Shown: in pieces, positions 44,285 through 56,400 of the stretch
How the letters are laid out: each line of letters starts with the position of its first letter
Position numbering within the stretch: the first letter of the stretch is position 1
NCBI GenBank assembly: GCA_963971425.1
Contig: OZ020516.1
Coordinates: 310,001 to 374,000, forward strand
Source of the DNA: Bryoerythrophyllum caledonicum
Taxonomy: Eukaryota; Streptophyta; Bryopsida; Pottiales; Pottiaceae
Reading direction: 5' to 3'
DNA: 64,000 nucleotides
Translations under genes and position numbers: made by a program
Notes under the pieces: model-generated
What the model was told of the DNA's origin: nothing
Database searches by the model: none
What the model saw: the letters and a program-made list of their open reading frames with translations, nothing else

Positions 44285-45400
44285 ATGAAGTCTGTGCCGA
44301 TGGCAAAGATGAAGAGGACGGATAGAGATGGGCGCGGCCGGAGAGACAAAGAGCCGGCAGTTGCGCTCCCTCCCTTGACCCGCGTTCGTCCGGAAATTCC
44401 AACAGACCCGAACGAGTACAGCATGCTGAAGGAGAGCCTGAAGTTTATGGGTTGCGAGGGTTTGCTCGAAGTTGCGTGGGGCATCCGGGAAGAGGTCAAC
44501 ATCCGGGAGCTTGTAGGGACGCCGGACGAGAAATACAAGGGGCTGATGAGAGCCCATCCGGAACTCCGGGGAGTTCCGGAATGGTCACAGGCATACGACT
44601 TCCGAGTCGGCCGCACCAAGGTGGTGGAAAGGCGGGACGAGTTACTGGCGGAGGAATTCGGGGGACCAGCGGATCCAAAGGATGGCTACAACCTGCAGGA
44701 CCTTCGGCACGTGGATGCCAAGCTCGTGCTAGGGTTTTTAAACCCTATCTTCCTTCTAGAAAAGCCGAGATGGGTGGTGGCAAAGTGGGCCTGCACTTTC
44801 CTCGGAGCACTCCGAGGAGAGATCGTCGTGGACTGGGGAGCCTTGATGATCGAGATGATCAACCGTCTAGTGGCCAATCTCCAGAAGGTGAAGAAATCCG
44901 CAACACCTCTAGCCTCGTATGTGGTGCACCTCTACTGTCACCAGCAGCAAACTCTGACGGAGGTCAGGAAGTACGACGAAGTTCTTAACTTCCAGAACTA
45001 TGGAGGGGACGAGTCGGAGGAGGAAGAATCCGGAGGGAAAGAGCCTGTGCCGGAAGCGACGACCATAGGCACTCCGGAAGGTCAGAGGGCTCCAAAGAGA
45101 CCTCGGGAGAAGGAGCCCGAGCCTAGAGTCCGGGCATACGTAGCTCCTCCGCGTCGTCCGGAGTAGACGAGTCCGGACCCTCAACGGGGACCAGCCGGAA
45201 GAGGAGGAAGGTCGACAAGGATGACTCCAAGGGTCAGCTTAAGTTGATGGACAAGCTCACCCACGAGATCGACTCGAGAGTTGGCCTCCTTAAGGAGCCA
45301 ACTACGTCATCACCACCAGCGTGGACCAGATCTTCCAGAGTCTAGATGTCGACCGGTTGGAGGACGCCATCAACAGGGTGGAAGAACTCCAGAGCAGGGA
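44285..45400 (+). pseudogene. LTR-type ORF copy C, N-terminal part (split by the solo giant LTR)
   Basis: Same unknown family as the ORFs in LTRs A and B, more diverged. Starts MKSVPMAKMKRTDRDGRG at 44285. The conserved N-terminal domain is present: SMLKESLKFMGCEGLLEVAW, VPEWSQAYDF, DPKDGYNLQDL, VLGFLNPIFLLEKPRW, GEIVVDWGALMIEMINRLV, SYVVHLYCHQQQTL, then acidic DESEEEESGG. The frame stops at 45164; the homologous reading continues after a frameshift near 45150 (KRRKVDKDDSKGQLKLMDKL) and another near 45300 (NYVITTSVDQIFQSL, DRLEDAINRVEELQSR). It meets the solo LTR at 45401. Deleting 45401-51933 continues it as ETDTKALHTQISSMYK. Whether this copy belongs to an LTR or is a stand-alone gene is open. 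Confidence 0.75.
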
Positions 45401-45410
45401 TGTCGTACCC

Positions 45411-46029
45411 CAAATTTTAAAATTTTTGTAATTAGTTACTTAGGAAGGGTATCATCGTACCACCTTATAAAGTTTAGAGGTAAGTAGCCTCCTAGTAGTG
45501 ACTCTTAGGAAGAATTAGAATAGGAAAGAAATAGGACCCTGGGGAATTGCTAAAGTAGACAAGTAGTGGTTTAACACCAGGTACTAACACCCTAGCCTAG
45601 AGGGTAATTGAAAGGCTTGGAGGAGGAGGCTCGGCCGTGTAAAGCTTGCAAGGCCACGGGGGTTGGGAGACCTCATCCCAAGGAGGCTCTACCGGCAACA
45701 GGAAAAGAGCTCCACCGACACCGGCAAGGATGATCCACCGGCACCGGCAAGGAAGCCCCACCGGCAACGGCAAGGAAGCTCACCTAGGCCCTAGTATAAG
45801 GAGCCGGGCATTGGAGAGCTCCACATTACACAACAAGGCGGCTAAGAGTAGCTCCGAGCTAGATAGGTCCGAGCAAGGCTAGTAGCGACCCCGGGAGAAG
45901 AGCTGGATAGGTCCGAGCTGGAGAAGAGCCTGGTAGGTCCGAGCTGTGAGGGAGCCACCGAGCCGAGTACACCGCATTGCCCTCTCACGCTGGGCAGCCA
46001 ACAGTCGAACGTGAGAATGTATAGTCACC
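45411..46029. other. 5' part of LTR B
   Basis: Non-coding; contains a short repeat of CACCGGCA/GGCAAGGA type near 45690-45780. It corresponds in position to 9200-9604 of LTR A but is poorly conserved beyond the first 20 bases. Confidence 0.5.
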
Positions 46030-46495
46030 AACAGCAGGTCTGAGCACGAAGGTGGTAAGTCCAAGCACGAGCTGTGTAGGTCCAAGCACGAGCTGTGCAG
46101 GTCCGAGCAAGGCTGGTGGCGACCCTGAGCACGAGCTGTGCAGGTCCGAGCACAAAGGTGGTAAATCCGAGCACGAGCTATGTAGGTCCGAGCACAAGCT
46201 GTGCAGGTCCGAGCACGAAGGTGGTAAGTCCGAGCACGAGCTATATAGGTCCGAGCACGAGCTGTGCAGGTCCGAGCACGAAGGTGGTAAGTCCGAGTAC
46301 AAGCTGTGTAGGTCCGAGCACGGGCTGTGCAGATTCCGAGCAAGGCTGGTGGCGACTCCGAGCACGAAGGTGGTAAGTCCGAGCACGAGCTGTGTAGGTC
46401 TGAGCACGAGCTGTGCAGGTCCGAGCACGAACTGTGCAGATCTCGAGCACGAGCTGTGTAGGTCCGAGCACGAGATCACGAAGCAGGTGGCAGGT
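46030..46495 (+). repeat. 21-bp tandem array in LTR B
   Basis: About 20 units of GTCCGAGCACGAGCTGTGCAG and the variant GTCCGAGCACGAAGGTGGTAA. The 21-bp period keeps one plus-strand frame open into the following ORF (repeat protein with CRSEHE motifs). It occupies the place of the 24/40-bp arrays of LTR A although the sequence differs. Confidence 0.9.
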
Positions 46496-46720
46496 CCGAG
46501 CTCGGGGATGTATCTCCCACAGCAGCCAAGCACGAGCACGAATTATGTTCTAGGTCCGAGCCTGGTGCTGAACCAAGCCAGGGGTTGTATCACCACCGAC
46601 GACAAGAATGGTGCGGGGAATCCAAAGGTAAGTGAGGTCCAAGCTGAGAGTACCTACCTCTACCGAGGAGTACGACCTAGGGCAGGAGAGAAGAAGACCA
46701 AGAGAGGAAGTCTTGACAAA

Positions 46721-49700
46721 ATGACCTCCATTACCAAGGAGGTCTCTCCCACGATCCCAAGAGACCTGCTCAAGCTCACTGAATTGAAGGAAGACCTCCT
46801 TCTAATGGGTTGCCTCTCGCTTCTAGACTTGTGCTGGAGTTTTTGTATAGATTCCACGGTGCAGGAGCTACGACAAGATCCACTACCAGAGCCCGAGGAG
46901 AGTAGGATCCGAGCTTGCCCAGATCGTTGGACCATGGGAAGATGGCAGGAGGTGTACGGATTCCCGCGATAGGGGGCGGGCTTCACGAGTTTGAAGGAGG
47001 AGTACCCCAAGGGGCTCTTTGGTACCAAGGATGCCAAGAATGGCTATGCTTTGCAAGATTGCCAAGATCCTCGGGCGAAGAAGGTTTTCGCTTTCCTCGT
47101 GCCAATCTTGCACCCGGAGAAACCTACCTGAGTCACGATCACTCTGGCTAACACCCTCTATGGTGCCTATTTGGGAGAGCGGATGGTGAATTGGGCGCTT
47201 ATCATGAAGGAGGTAGTGATGAGGTTGATGAAGAGTGTCAATAGCACCAGGCGCTCCCCCATTTGCCCATACCTCATCCACCTCTATCACCACTTCAAGG
47301 AAACCACTCCGGAGGAGGCTATGGCGTACGGCACGCAGCTGATGATGAAGAAGTTTGAAGGGACGGAATTGGAGCCCGAGCCTGGATGAGAAGGAGGGAG
47401 TAGCTCGTCGTAGTCAGAGGAAGAAGCCCTTCCACCTCCCAAGCGCCAACAACCGAGACAGGGAGGAGCACCTTCAACCCGGACTAGAGCTGCTAAACGG
47501 GCAGCCGCTACGCGATTAGCACAACTCGGGGGGAAGACTTACCGTAAATCCGAGTTTGTAGAGGCTCTTTGCGTGTATGTGGACGATGTAGACAAGACCT
47601 TGGGCCAGTTGGGCAGCGTGCTTGGCAATACCTCTTACCAAAAATTAGTCGCCGTGGCCAAGGAGAAGATAGGAGGAGCCGGTGACCTCCGCTTTATGGA
47701 ACAAAAGGTGAACCGACTCACTTTGGACATGACCAAGATGAAGAGCCGGGCCTTGGAGGCAGAGCGGAGTTGCAAGGAGGCCCTTCTCCAAGCCAATGAA
47801 TCGACCTCGGCGTTGCAGCAGGTGGAGGAGGCATTACACGTTCCGGAAGGTAGTGATGAAAGCAAAGATGTTTGTTGCGAGGTTAGAGAGGGATGGCCTC
47901 ATTTCGAGCAAGAAGGTAATTGCATTCATGATGGAACAAACCGTGAAGATCGAAGCGGCGTATGCAAACATGAGGTTGTTGGTAAGCAACCTCACCCATA
48001 TCTTACCAAAGTTCGTGGAGGATTCGGAGGGTTCGGACACGGAGGGCGACTCGGGTTCGGATGCGGATTCGGAGAAGTAGAACTCGGGTGATGTAGAGCC
48101 TAAATCCTAAAAATAGCTTTTTTCAGAAAATTAAGTGTAAAAAGGGTTGTAGATATATGGAGAATTAAATAATTAATGATTAAGTTTACAGTAAGCACTT
48201 AAATAAGTGAAAAGTACCTCTTCATATCTAAGATAGAAGGATTAATGGAAAAAGGGTTGAACTCGCACCCTTTGGGAAGGGCGTACCCTTTCATATCTAG
48301 ATATGAATAGATGTGAGGATTTAGTGGAATTAATCTCAATGGTTAATTATAGGCAAAACCGTTTTTCCAAGAGGTGTGCCTCTTGGGTTTGAGTAGAATG
48401 ACTAGCTTGAATTTTTAGCATTCTTGGCCATTACCATAGAAATTCCTTGGAGGAAGGTTGGAGTGAGCCCTAGCTTAGGTGAAAAAGCTAGTAATTGAAG
48501 AAATCTCTTATATTGTAAGAGAATTATGTGATGTGTGAAATTATTAATATATAATTATTATTGAATTTGCGTGTGTAGAGTCTTGTGTGTGACTTGAATC
48601 ATATGTATAATTATAATAATATTTGAACTTCATTGAATAAATTTAATATTGTGTTTTGTGAATGCAATTGTATGCATGAGGTATTAATTGTGAATAAATT
48701 CCTATGCATAAATGCATTAATTATTTATTTAGATCTTCATTGTAAAAATTAGGAAACTATCCTAATTAATTATGTGACATGGAATTGTGTGTGTCTGTTG
48801 ATGAATTAAATTTAATGTATTACATATGAGTGAAATATGAATACTTAATAATATTAAAACTTCAAGAGATAAAGTTAGGGAAGATCCTAACTAAGTCAAA
48901 GTGACATTGTGAATATTAATGTAATAATTCTAAGTGTATGTAAGGCATTTAGAAATTAATTTGGAGTAAGAAACTTAATGCATTAATGTGAGTAATGCAT
49001 AAGTAATTGATGAAATACTTAAGTTCAGGTGTGGAAACTTAAGTATTAAGACATAAGACGGGAGTCTTGTGCATGTGTAAACAACAAAACTTAAGTCCAG
49101 AGTGAGAAAGAACTTAAGTATTAACGATAGGACTTAAGTCTGAGTGTTAGGACTTAAGTCTAGAGTGATGGAAAACTTAAGTCTGAGTTACAGAACTTAA
49201 GTCATGCAAGTGTAAGAGTGAAGATACTCTTTCTGCATTTCAGTGTTTAGGATTAAATAGATAGGTTAGACTTAAGTCCGGATTGAGAGTAGAAATATTT
49301 AGAGGCTTAATCTAACTTGTATGTTGTTCGAGACTAAAACTTGTGATAAGTACGTGAGTACGTGAACCGTGGGATGTACGTGAGAAGTGGAGCGAATTAC
49401 ACGAGGTAAGTTCGTGAATTCTAAATGGAATTAATTAAGGAATCAACCATGAGTGCAATGAATAGTATCCAAGAGCCGAAGATGGCAAAAGTATAGGAAA
49501 CTAACAAACGTGCATATTCATAGTTAACTCAGGAGCAAGGCTCTACCTAAGCACTTAAATCCTTGGGATTAATACCTTAAGAGTGGAATGTTAAGGGTGA
49601 TATGTTTTAAGGCTTAATTCCCTAAAAACGAGTGCATAAACTTAAGTATTTCAATGGAAAGATAGCTTTTTGACCTATAATTAAAGACAAATTACTTAAC

Positions 49701-50424
49701 GGTTGACGCTAGTCCATCCCGGGAAGAATTTAGAATCAAGGGTAGATTTGTGTGAGTCTTAGGTGTTTTGCGAAGGTGAATTTTCCGAATTACAGGTGAC
49801 CAAGGACTTCCGCCGTGCAAGGGAGTGATTGACCTCGATAGCCCTGTCCCCCCTTCTCGAATTCCCCCTGTGGAAGTTACCATTTGTCCTTCCCCTTCAG
49901 ATCTCACCACACAGGTGCAAAGTGGAAGAAAGGATAACTTGGATGCTACGATGGAGCCTCCACGCACGACCCTCATTCATCAGTTTTCCCTTGGAGACCC
50001 CGTTCGTACCACACCAATTGTTGCTCCTTCACCAGGTATGTCTCCGTTTGGGAAGAGCACGAGTGAGAGTTCGGCCTACTTACACCTTCCAGTACGGGCT
50101 GAGGTTAAGTTGGCACACACCTCCATACCACAAATCTTCATGGGGACCCCGGGCCTCGTACCGACCCTTCCGGCCCGGTCCGAGCCTCATCGAAGCACGA
50201 CTTCCGTGCTATTCACTCCGGGTGGTCCGGATGTCTCCTTGACTTCGATGGAAGCCCTACCTCGGTCCTCCATGGCTGGATTGGCACCATCTTCATCTGC
50301 CGATTTGCTTTCACCTCTTCTGACACTCGCAAAGGTTGTAGCAAATCCGACTTTGAGCAAGAGCGCGAAGAAGCGGAAGAGGAGGGAAGAGAAGAGAAGA
50401 CTTGAAGAGATGACCCGGAAGTAG
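46721..50424 (+). pseudogene. LTR-encoded ORF copy B, unknown function, split by a 1.7-kb solo LTR
   Basis: Starts at MTSITKEVSPTIPRD (46721); the frame is open further upstream through the 21-bp array. Order as in copy A: ELKEDLLLMGC, WQEVYGFPR, TKDAKNGYALQDC, AFLVPILHPEKPT, LGERMVNWALIMKEV, YLIHLYHHFKETTPEE, KRAAATRLAQLGGKTY, VDDVDKTLGQL, coiled coil MEQKVNRLTLDMTKMKSRAL, KKVIAFMMEQT, LLVSNLTHILPKFVEDS; after the insert VIDLDSPVPPSRIPP, Ser/Pro-rich, and basic SAKKRKRREEKRRLEEM. Breaks: TAG after FPR (46970; copy A has Gln there), TGA after KPT (copy A Arg), TGA after EPG, TAG in the Ser run, one frameshift near 47850, TAG after DADSEK (48076). Removing 48092-49799 joins the ends in frame. 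Confidence 0.8.
48092..49794. mobile_element. Solo LTR, TGTAGAGCC...GAATTACA, 1703 bp, in the ORF of LTR B
   Basis: Flanked by GGTGA at 48087-48091 and 49795-49799, with TGTA/TACA at its ends. Deleting it and one GGTGA takes the ORF in frame to GDQGLPPCKGVIDLDS. The interior is AT-rich, with ACTTAAGT recurring many times at 49020-49290. No coding domain. The family is distinct from the other solo LTRs. Confidence 0.92.
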
Positions 50425-51445
50425 GGTGAGAATCGTTAGTTGGTAGGTCACTGTTCATTCGCGGACTAGGCCCCGTGTTGACTTTGGGTTTTGACTTGGT
50501 TTTGCCTTGGAATATGTGTAATAAGTGACCTCTGACGGTGCACGTCGTGTGAAGTGGCAGCCATTGCCGCCAAGAGTAGTTAATGTCACCGTTAGAAGGT
50601 ATCGTTGAGTTTGGACTCTTGTGAGAGTCCTTGGCAGTATAAGAGAGGAGCCTCGTGGCCTCTCTCTTCACTGCTTGATGTGTGTATTTTCTTTTAGTTT
50701 AATTCTAAACCTATGCTGTGAGAAGACCTTCGATGGTTCGAGAGCTCGGATTGCATACATGACTGTGAGTGCCATTTCAAGTAGTCCACTCCTCAAGTCT
50801 ATACTAATTTTCTAATCACTGTTTCCTTGTTTCATCAAGTAGATTAGTCCGGGTGGGTGGGAATAACAGGTGAGGTGACAAGATAGTTAGTAGGGGCGTG
50901 ACTCCAACTCTAACCCTTACAGTCGTTTCCTTGTTCCATCAAATAGATTAGTTGGGTGGATGGGAATAACATGTGAGATTGTACGTGTCTAGGGAAGGAC
51001 GAGGGGGGAGTGACGGAGGTATAAGGGTCCTAGCGAGTCTTGAGTGACCTTCCGGCGTACCGGTTGGTGTCGGTTGTGAAGACTCGTATCATTCCCTGAA
51101 TATCCTACCTCCAGCCGCATCGGATGTGGAGGGAGACTGAGAGAAGGACGGATAGTGGGCGGGTAGGCCCCTTGCTCACTTACATTACGCTGCTTGCAGC
51201 CTCGGAAACACGGGTCTAACATCCCTTTGGGGGGATCTCAGTGACACCATAACCATCCAAGTGGATGAGTAGAGTTAGAAGGAGAGAATGGGAGGTAGAA
51301 TAGCTGTTACTTGTGTCCAACGCTAAAATCTCTGTGAGTCCATGGACTACCGTCCGTGGTGATATCATCTCAATCTGGGTATTCGTGTACTCCGGATGTC
51401 TATAGTGTGCATAGTTGTAAAGATAACTCCCCCCTTCTCTTCACC

Positions 51446-51710
51446 GGGGCTAAGTCGAAGTAGGCTCCTATCCGAAGGTCCCTACCTTTCGAGCGAAGTA
51501 GGCTCCTACCCGAAGGTCCCTACCTCCGAGCGAAGTAGGCTCCTATCCAAAGGTCCCTACCTTCTGAGCGAAGTAGGCTCCTACCCGAAGGTCCCTACCT
51601 CCGAGCGAAGTAGGCTCCTACTCGAAGGTTCCTACCTTCCAAGCAAAGTAGGATCCTACCCGAAGGTTCCTACCTTCCGAGCAAAGTAGGCTCCTACCCG
51701 GGGGAAAACA
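51446..51710. repeat. ~36-bp tandem array in the 3' part of LTR B
   Basis: About seven units of CGAAGTAGGCTCCTACCCGA plus AGGTCCCTACCTTCCGAG, each with GTAGGCTCCTAC as an internal palindrome. Same place in the LTR as the 15-bp CGTACG array of LTR A. Confidence 0.9.
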
Positions 51711-51928
51711 CTCGTACGGAGAGCAGGGAAATGTAGATAACGCTCAAGCATTGTAATCTAACATTTTTTCCTTCTTTGCTTTGATGTAATTATTGTGATA
51801 TAGGTAACATTGTGTACATATAAATTGATTCTTAGTTGTTGTAATTCACGGTGATTCTCTGTGGGAACGATAACCTTAAGGGTATCTTTGTGTTAAGATG
51901 TGAATAGTTGCCAACACGTACTACGACA

Positions 51929-52690
51929 AGGGAGACGGATACGAAGGCGCTGCATACCCAAATTTCCTCCATGTACAAAGCCAACACGGAGATGGAAAAG
52001 AAGGTGAAGCACTTTCTCGCAGAGGGAGCTCTGGCGGTGACGGCCCGGAAACTGGCTGAGGCAAAGGCCAATGCTTCCGCAACTACCTTGATAGAGGTCT
52101 GGATGGCCCCGAAATTCCGGGTTGACGTGATCAACCGGAGTCGACTCTTCACTGAACTGGTGGAGAAGAAGGAGAAGGTTACCAGGGCCAACATCATCCG
52201 GTTCGTCCTAGACCAAGCGGAGAAGATGGGCCGCACGTGGGAGCAGATGAAGTTGTTGGGCGACAACGTTGCTGAGGTACTTCCGGAAGCCCCAGCAGTA
52301 CCAGTGCCGGAAGAAGCGACGACCCCGGAACGGACCACGGCTCCTCCGGAACCACCGGTCAAGACAACTCCAACCCCGGGTACCTCAGCGAATCCGGAGT
52401 CTTTCGACACTCCATCACCTCGGACACCGGCGGAGGGTATCTTACCTTCCAATCCGAGTACGAGTGAGATCCTGAAGAAGCTTCCGGATCTGTTGTCGCC
52501 GCCCAACATGTGTCTGCCAGATCCTCCGGCAGAAGGCGTTTTCCCGGTACCACCAAAGTCCTTGTCTCGGAGGTTGGCGTCTGGGCCAAGGAGTCCGTCC
52601 GGAAGCTACAAAAACTTGGTCTGGGAGACCTGGTCAGCTTTTGAGACGGAACTACCAGCACCGCCTGTTCCGGAAGGTTCATCGGAGTAG
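51929..52690 (+). pseudogene. LTR-type ORF copy C, C-terminal part
   Basis: Continues copy C after the solo LTR: ETDTKALHTQISSMYKANTE, EMEKKVKHFLAEGAL (coiled coil), WMAPKFRVDVINRSR, KVTRANIIRFVLDQAEKMG and EQMKLLGDNVAEVLPEAP, which aligns with KKVIAFMMEQT and LLVSNLTHILPK of copies A and B. The tail is Pro/Thr-rich (TPERTTAPPEPPVKTTP) and ends VPEGSSE at 52690; it lacks the basic tail of A and B. This part is open without stops. Confidence 0.75.
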
Positions 52691-53420
52691 CCCTCTCCCC
52701 CGCCGGACACCAGGACTCCGGTGGCTAGGGTTGAGCGAAGCTAGAACGTGAGCGGGGAGCAAGGAGCAGGGAGCAGGGAGCACGGAAAATGGGAGCAGAG
52801 AGCAGGAACTTGCAAAAATCTCTCTTGGGATTTTAAAAATTTGGTTGTTAAAATATAATAATCATGTAACTTATATTTCTTTAAAAATTAGCAAAAAGAT
52901 GCCTATGACCGTGTACCACAAGGGGTCCTAATCCGCGAATAAAATATGGATTTGCACATTAAGAGACGTTGAATCTGGTTTGAAAAAATTCAAAATTTCA
53001 AAAGTTTGAGGGGATTGGAGTTTATTATTCACTACCTTATTTTTTTATTCAATTGGTGAAAAGATAAAATTATAAACTTGAATAAGTCGCACATAAGCTA
53101 CGGAAGATTTCAATAAGTTGCACAATCGCACATAAGCTACGGCAGATTTCAAAAACTTGGTAGTGGCCCTTTTCGTCGCACTCCATATTCAAATATAATT
53201 CAACAAACTTAATACACAATTACAAACCCTACAGTATAAAGGAAACTACAAATTACTTTCTACATCATGGTGATACGTGGCATAAAACCCGAGTTTCTAG
53301 AACACGCTTCACTTCATTGAAGCTAAAGCTCGGGGCATGCATAAACACATCTACTGCGGAATCCAAACTACAGATAATAGTAAAGATGTAGTAAAGATGC
53401 TTGCATTGGGTCCATTGTCC
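52691..53420. other. Downstream flank of copy C
   Basis: A purine-rich GAGCAGGGAGCAG run (52750-52810), then AT-rich non-coding DNA. No primer site follows, so copy C cannot be shown to end in an LTR. Confidence 0.4.
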
Positions 53421-56400
53421 TCATTTTTCTAAGGACTTTGTCAACATTTCTTTGAAGTATGGACATGAATAATCTGGAAATGAACCTATAGTGATCAAAA
53501 ACTGTTGAGAATTGGGAACTATACCAGATTCTAGAGTAAAGATACATCCAAATCCTAGATGAAGTACCATGGTCACTTGATGAATGCGACACCTGAGGGT
53601 GACAGCTGATGCACAATTGTTGAGATGTTTTGTTGTAGGAGCCCTTATATTCCTGCGAATACTCTTCCTAGATCTGATCTTAGGATATTCATCAGGGGAA
53701 TCCATAGTGGGATGAAAACTCATATCAAGGGTAGGACCTTGACTACCAAAAAGTTGTCTTGGAGACATCGCCACACGTTGAGGTAGTTGAAAACCTGCAT
53801 TCTCGAGTGCCAAAATTTCCTTCTTCGAAAGATTAGTTCCAATTTTAGCTGGCCAGATACTTGGAACATCAGGTTTCGAGAGGACCCACTTGCGTTTGGT
53901 GCCCTTCACACAACGCTCGATGTCGTCATTGCAGAAGAAGAATTGCATGCGTTCCACCTTCTTCTTCTTATAATTGTCCATCATTCCAATATAGGTAGGA
54001 GCAACAGTGCTTTTGTTGTCTTGCACAATTCTTGCAATACACTTCCTCTTGGTAACTGCTTGTAATGCAAAACATGCTTTTGCAGAAGTCTTTGGCAATC
54101 TTGCAATGTGCCATTGCGACTTATTGCATACAGTCTCCTGAACGGCAGTAGTATGGCTTGAAAGAGATGTCAATGGAGATTGAATCACCTCTGTTGCCAT
54201 GGGAACGGTTTCTTCTTTAGGTACGGTAGAAAGAAACTCCTCGTGAACATTACTCATACTAGGTGCACCCGTACGAGCTCTGGATGTTCTGGTATTGATT
54301 CTTGGATAGGAATAGTTTACCTTGTCAGACCGATGGGACTCATGCTCGTCACCTAAAGGCACGTCGGGCTTGCGTTTCTGACTACCAAATACTTCTTCTC
54401 CTTCCATGTGGGGATGACGAGTGCAAAATTCATCAGCTCCAGGCATTTTTGCTATAGCCTTGTTGAGAACCTTGGGGTTTCCAGAGCGAGAGACAAAGCG
54501 TTGGGCAACCCTTAATAGCAACTCCTCCTTTCCAGGCCCATTGCCTCCACGTTCCCCTTTAAGAAACTGATAATACTTCACCACTTGCATAAATGCCCTA
54601 ACAAAGTCATCCACAGTGGCCACATACAAGTCATTACCTCGATTTCCGGACTGCTGGAGCCATTTGTTGTGGATTGTCTCTGCAAGATTGCATGAGGGCA
54701 TCTCGGCAAGCTCAGCCTCATTAAGATTCTACACACATGCCATAGAATAAAGGAGCAAATGTGTTATTCAACCAATAACAAGAATATTGATGAGTACAAA
54801 TATTTGGGCACAGAAATGAATGGTTTCATAAAACATGATTACGGCTTTTGCTTACCAATTGCATAAAGCCACCCCACTGGCGGTATCGAAAATGCCAAAA
54901 TACTAGCCACAGCTCCAAACGACTCAAGCTCTCCCTCGTTGCGGCACCTGAAAAATGCCACCATCCTACGATGGCGTGGTAGCGAGTTTCGGCCTCATTA
55001 AATGTTGTTGCATTCTTATATTGCTTGCAAAGCTGTGGATGTTGATCTTGGAGGTCAGCCCTGATGTCGACCTTCGTATGCTTTTCAAGAGATTGGGTCC
55101 AATGGAAGAGGCATGTTCGTTCTTGATTGGCCATTGGGATGGATGCATCGCCACATCCATAGATGATCCGCACTGCATTCCAATTTGCTTGCGTGCTATC
55201 AGCCATGAATCCTTTGAACTTAGGATCCGGTATGTCATGCCTAGCTGCTACTGCATTTAGATTCTTCCAAAAAATGCATTGAGCAGCGGCATCCTCAGAC
55301 TGCATATCACAAACCGCCAGAGTCATAACCCTTCAAAAAGTTGAATCGTACACATGGCAAGCCATCGGCCCATCGTGGTCCACTGCTTTACACGCTTGAC
55401 ATGGTCAAACATCAACCATGTGTCTTCGAGGTCGCCGGTGGGCTGCATTTGTCTTACCAAGTCAATTCCACTTCATGACCCGACTTCAGACATCTTGAAG
55501 ACAAATACCTTATCTGAATCGGATCCTTGGCCCGGAAATTTATTTTCCTGAATGAAAGCCCAATTGCTGCAACCCCTCAATTTTGTGATACTATCCATGA
55601 TGCCATACCGCCGTAGGTACTTGAAACTTGTGACCAGATTTCGAATACTAGGTGAACTGATGGACTTGCACATATCCAAAACAGGTACTAACTCCTCCAA
55701 GTTCAAGGTCTTCGACGGGACATCTTCAGGCCATAGAAGAAGCTCTCCAAGAATATCTTTACTTGCCTCCAAAACAATTGCAGAGGTAGTAGCATTTGGG
55801 GTCCTTTCAACATGCTTCCCAAGAAGGGCATTGGTTCTCTCGGTCAACTCCCTTTAGTCACCAACTTTGACAGGATGTCTATGAACCCCTAAATGCACAC
55901 ATGCGCGAGTCATAATTGAACTGCCAAACACATAATATATTCTAGAATCGCAGCTAGCAAGGCAAAAAGGGGGTGTCTTACAAATCTTACAAACCAGTGA
56001 TGAACCGTTCGGTGGAAGACAACCAACCCCAAACTTTGACGATGTCGAGCCCTCCCACTCCGTATTGTTGATGGAAGATGTTCAATGGACACGAGTCAAG
56101 CAGGCACAATTGCGGTTATTGCATTGGAGATGGCCCACGCAACTGGATGTGCGAAATGTCAGTCCCGCGTCATTCTTGATATGCGAGGTAATTGTCTTTG
56201 TCCAAGCGTGGCCGTCGTATCGCTTGTCCATTCCTGTCATCAACTTTGCTTGCGAGAGCATTTCAGAGGCTTGGACGGGAGGTAATTCAAAAATGACATC
56301 CTCATTGAAAACAGGGGGTAGACTATGTACTCTTTGAATACAAACAGTACTATAGTCAAGCTTCTTGAGCATGTTTCTAGATCCTTTTCCATCACGTAAC

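Larger units (their letters stand above)
45401..51928 (+). mobile_element. Solo copy of the giant LTR (B), 6528 bp with a nested solo LTR, target duplication AGGGA
   Basis: Begins TGTCGTACCCC and ends GTACTACGACA, flanked by AGGGA at 45396-45400 and 51929-51933. Removing it restores copy C in frame. It is collinear with LTR A: start, tandem array (46.03-46.49 kb), complete ORF (46721-50424), ~1.5 kb non-coding with clear nucleotide similarity to LTR A (for example the CCTTCCGGCGTACCG region and the TGGATGGGAATAACA region), tandem array, end. There is no gag, pol, primer site or polypurine tract between its borders, so it is a single LTR. Without the nested 48092-49794 insert it is 4820 bp. 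Confidence 0.92.

Noticed and set aside
45401..51928. Full-length retrotransposon with its own LTR pair
   Set aside because: No gag, pol, primer site, polypurine tract or internal LTR repeat lies inside; both ends match the two ends of one LTR.
52750..52810. GAGCAGGGAGCAG run here and GAGCGGAGAGCAG at 36860 as two ends of one element
   Set aside because: Simple purine-rich repeats; the flanking sequences do not match each other.
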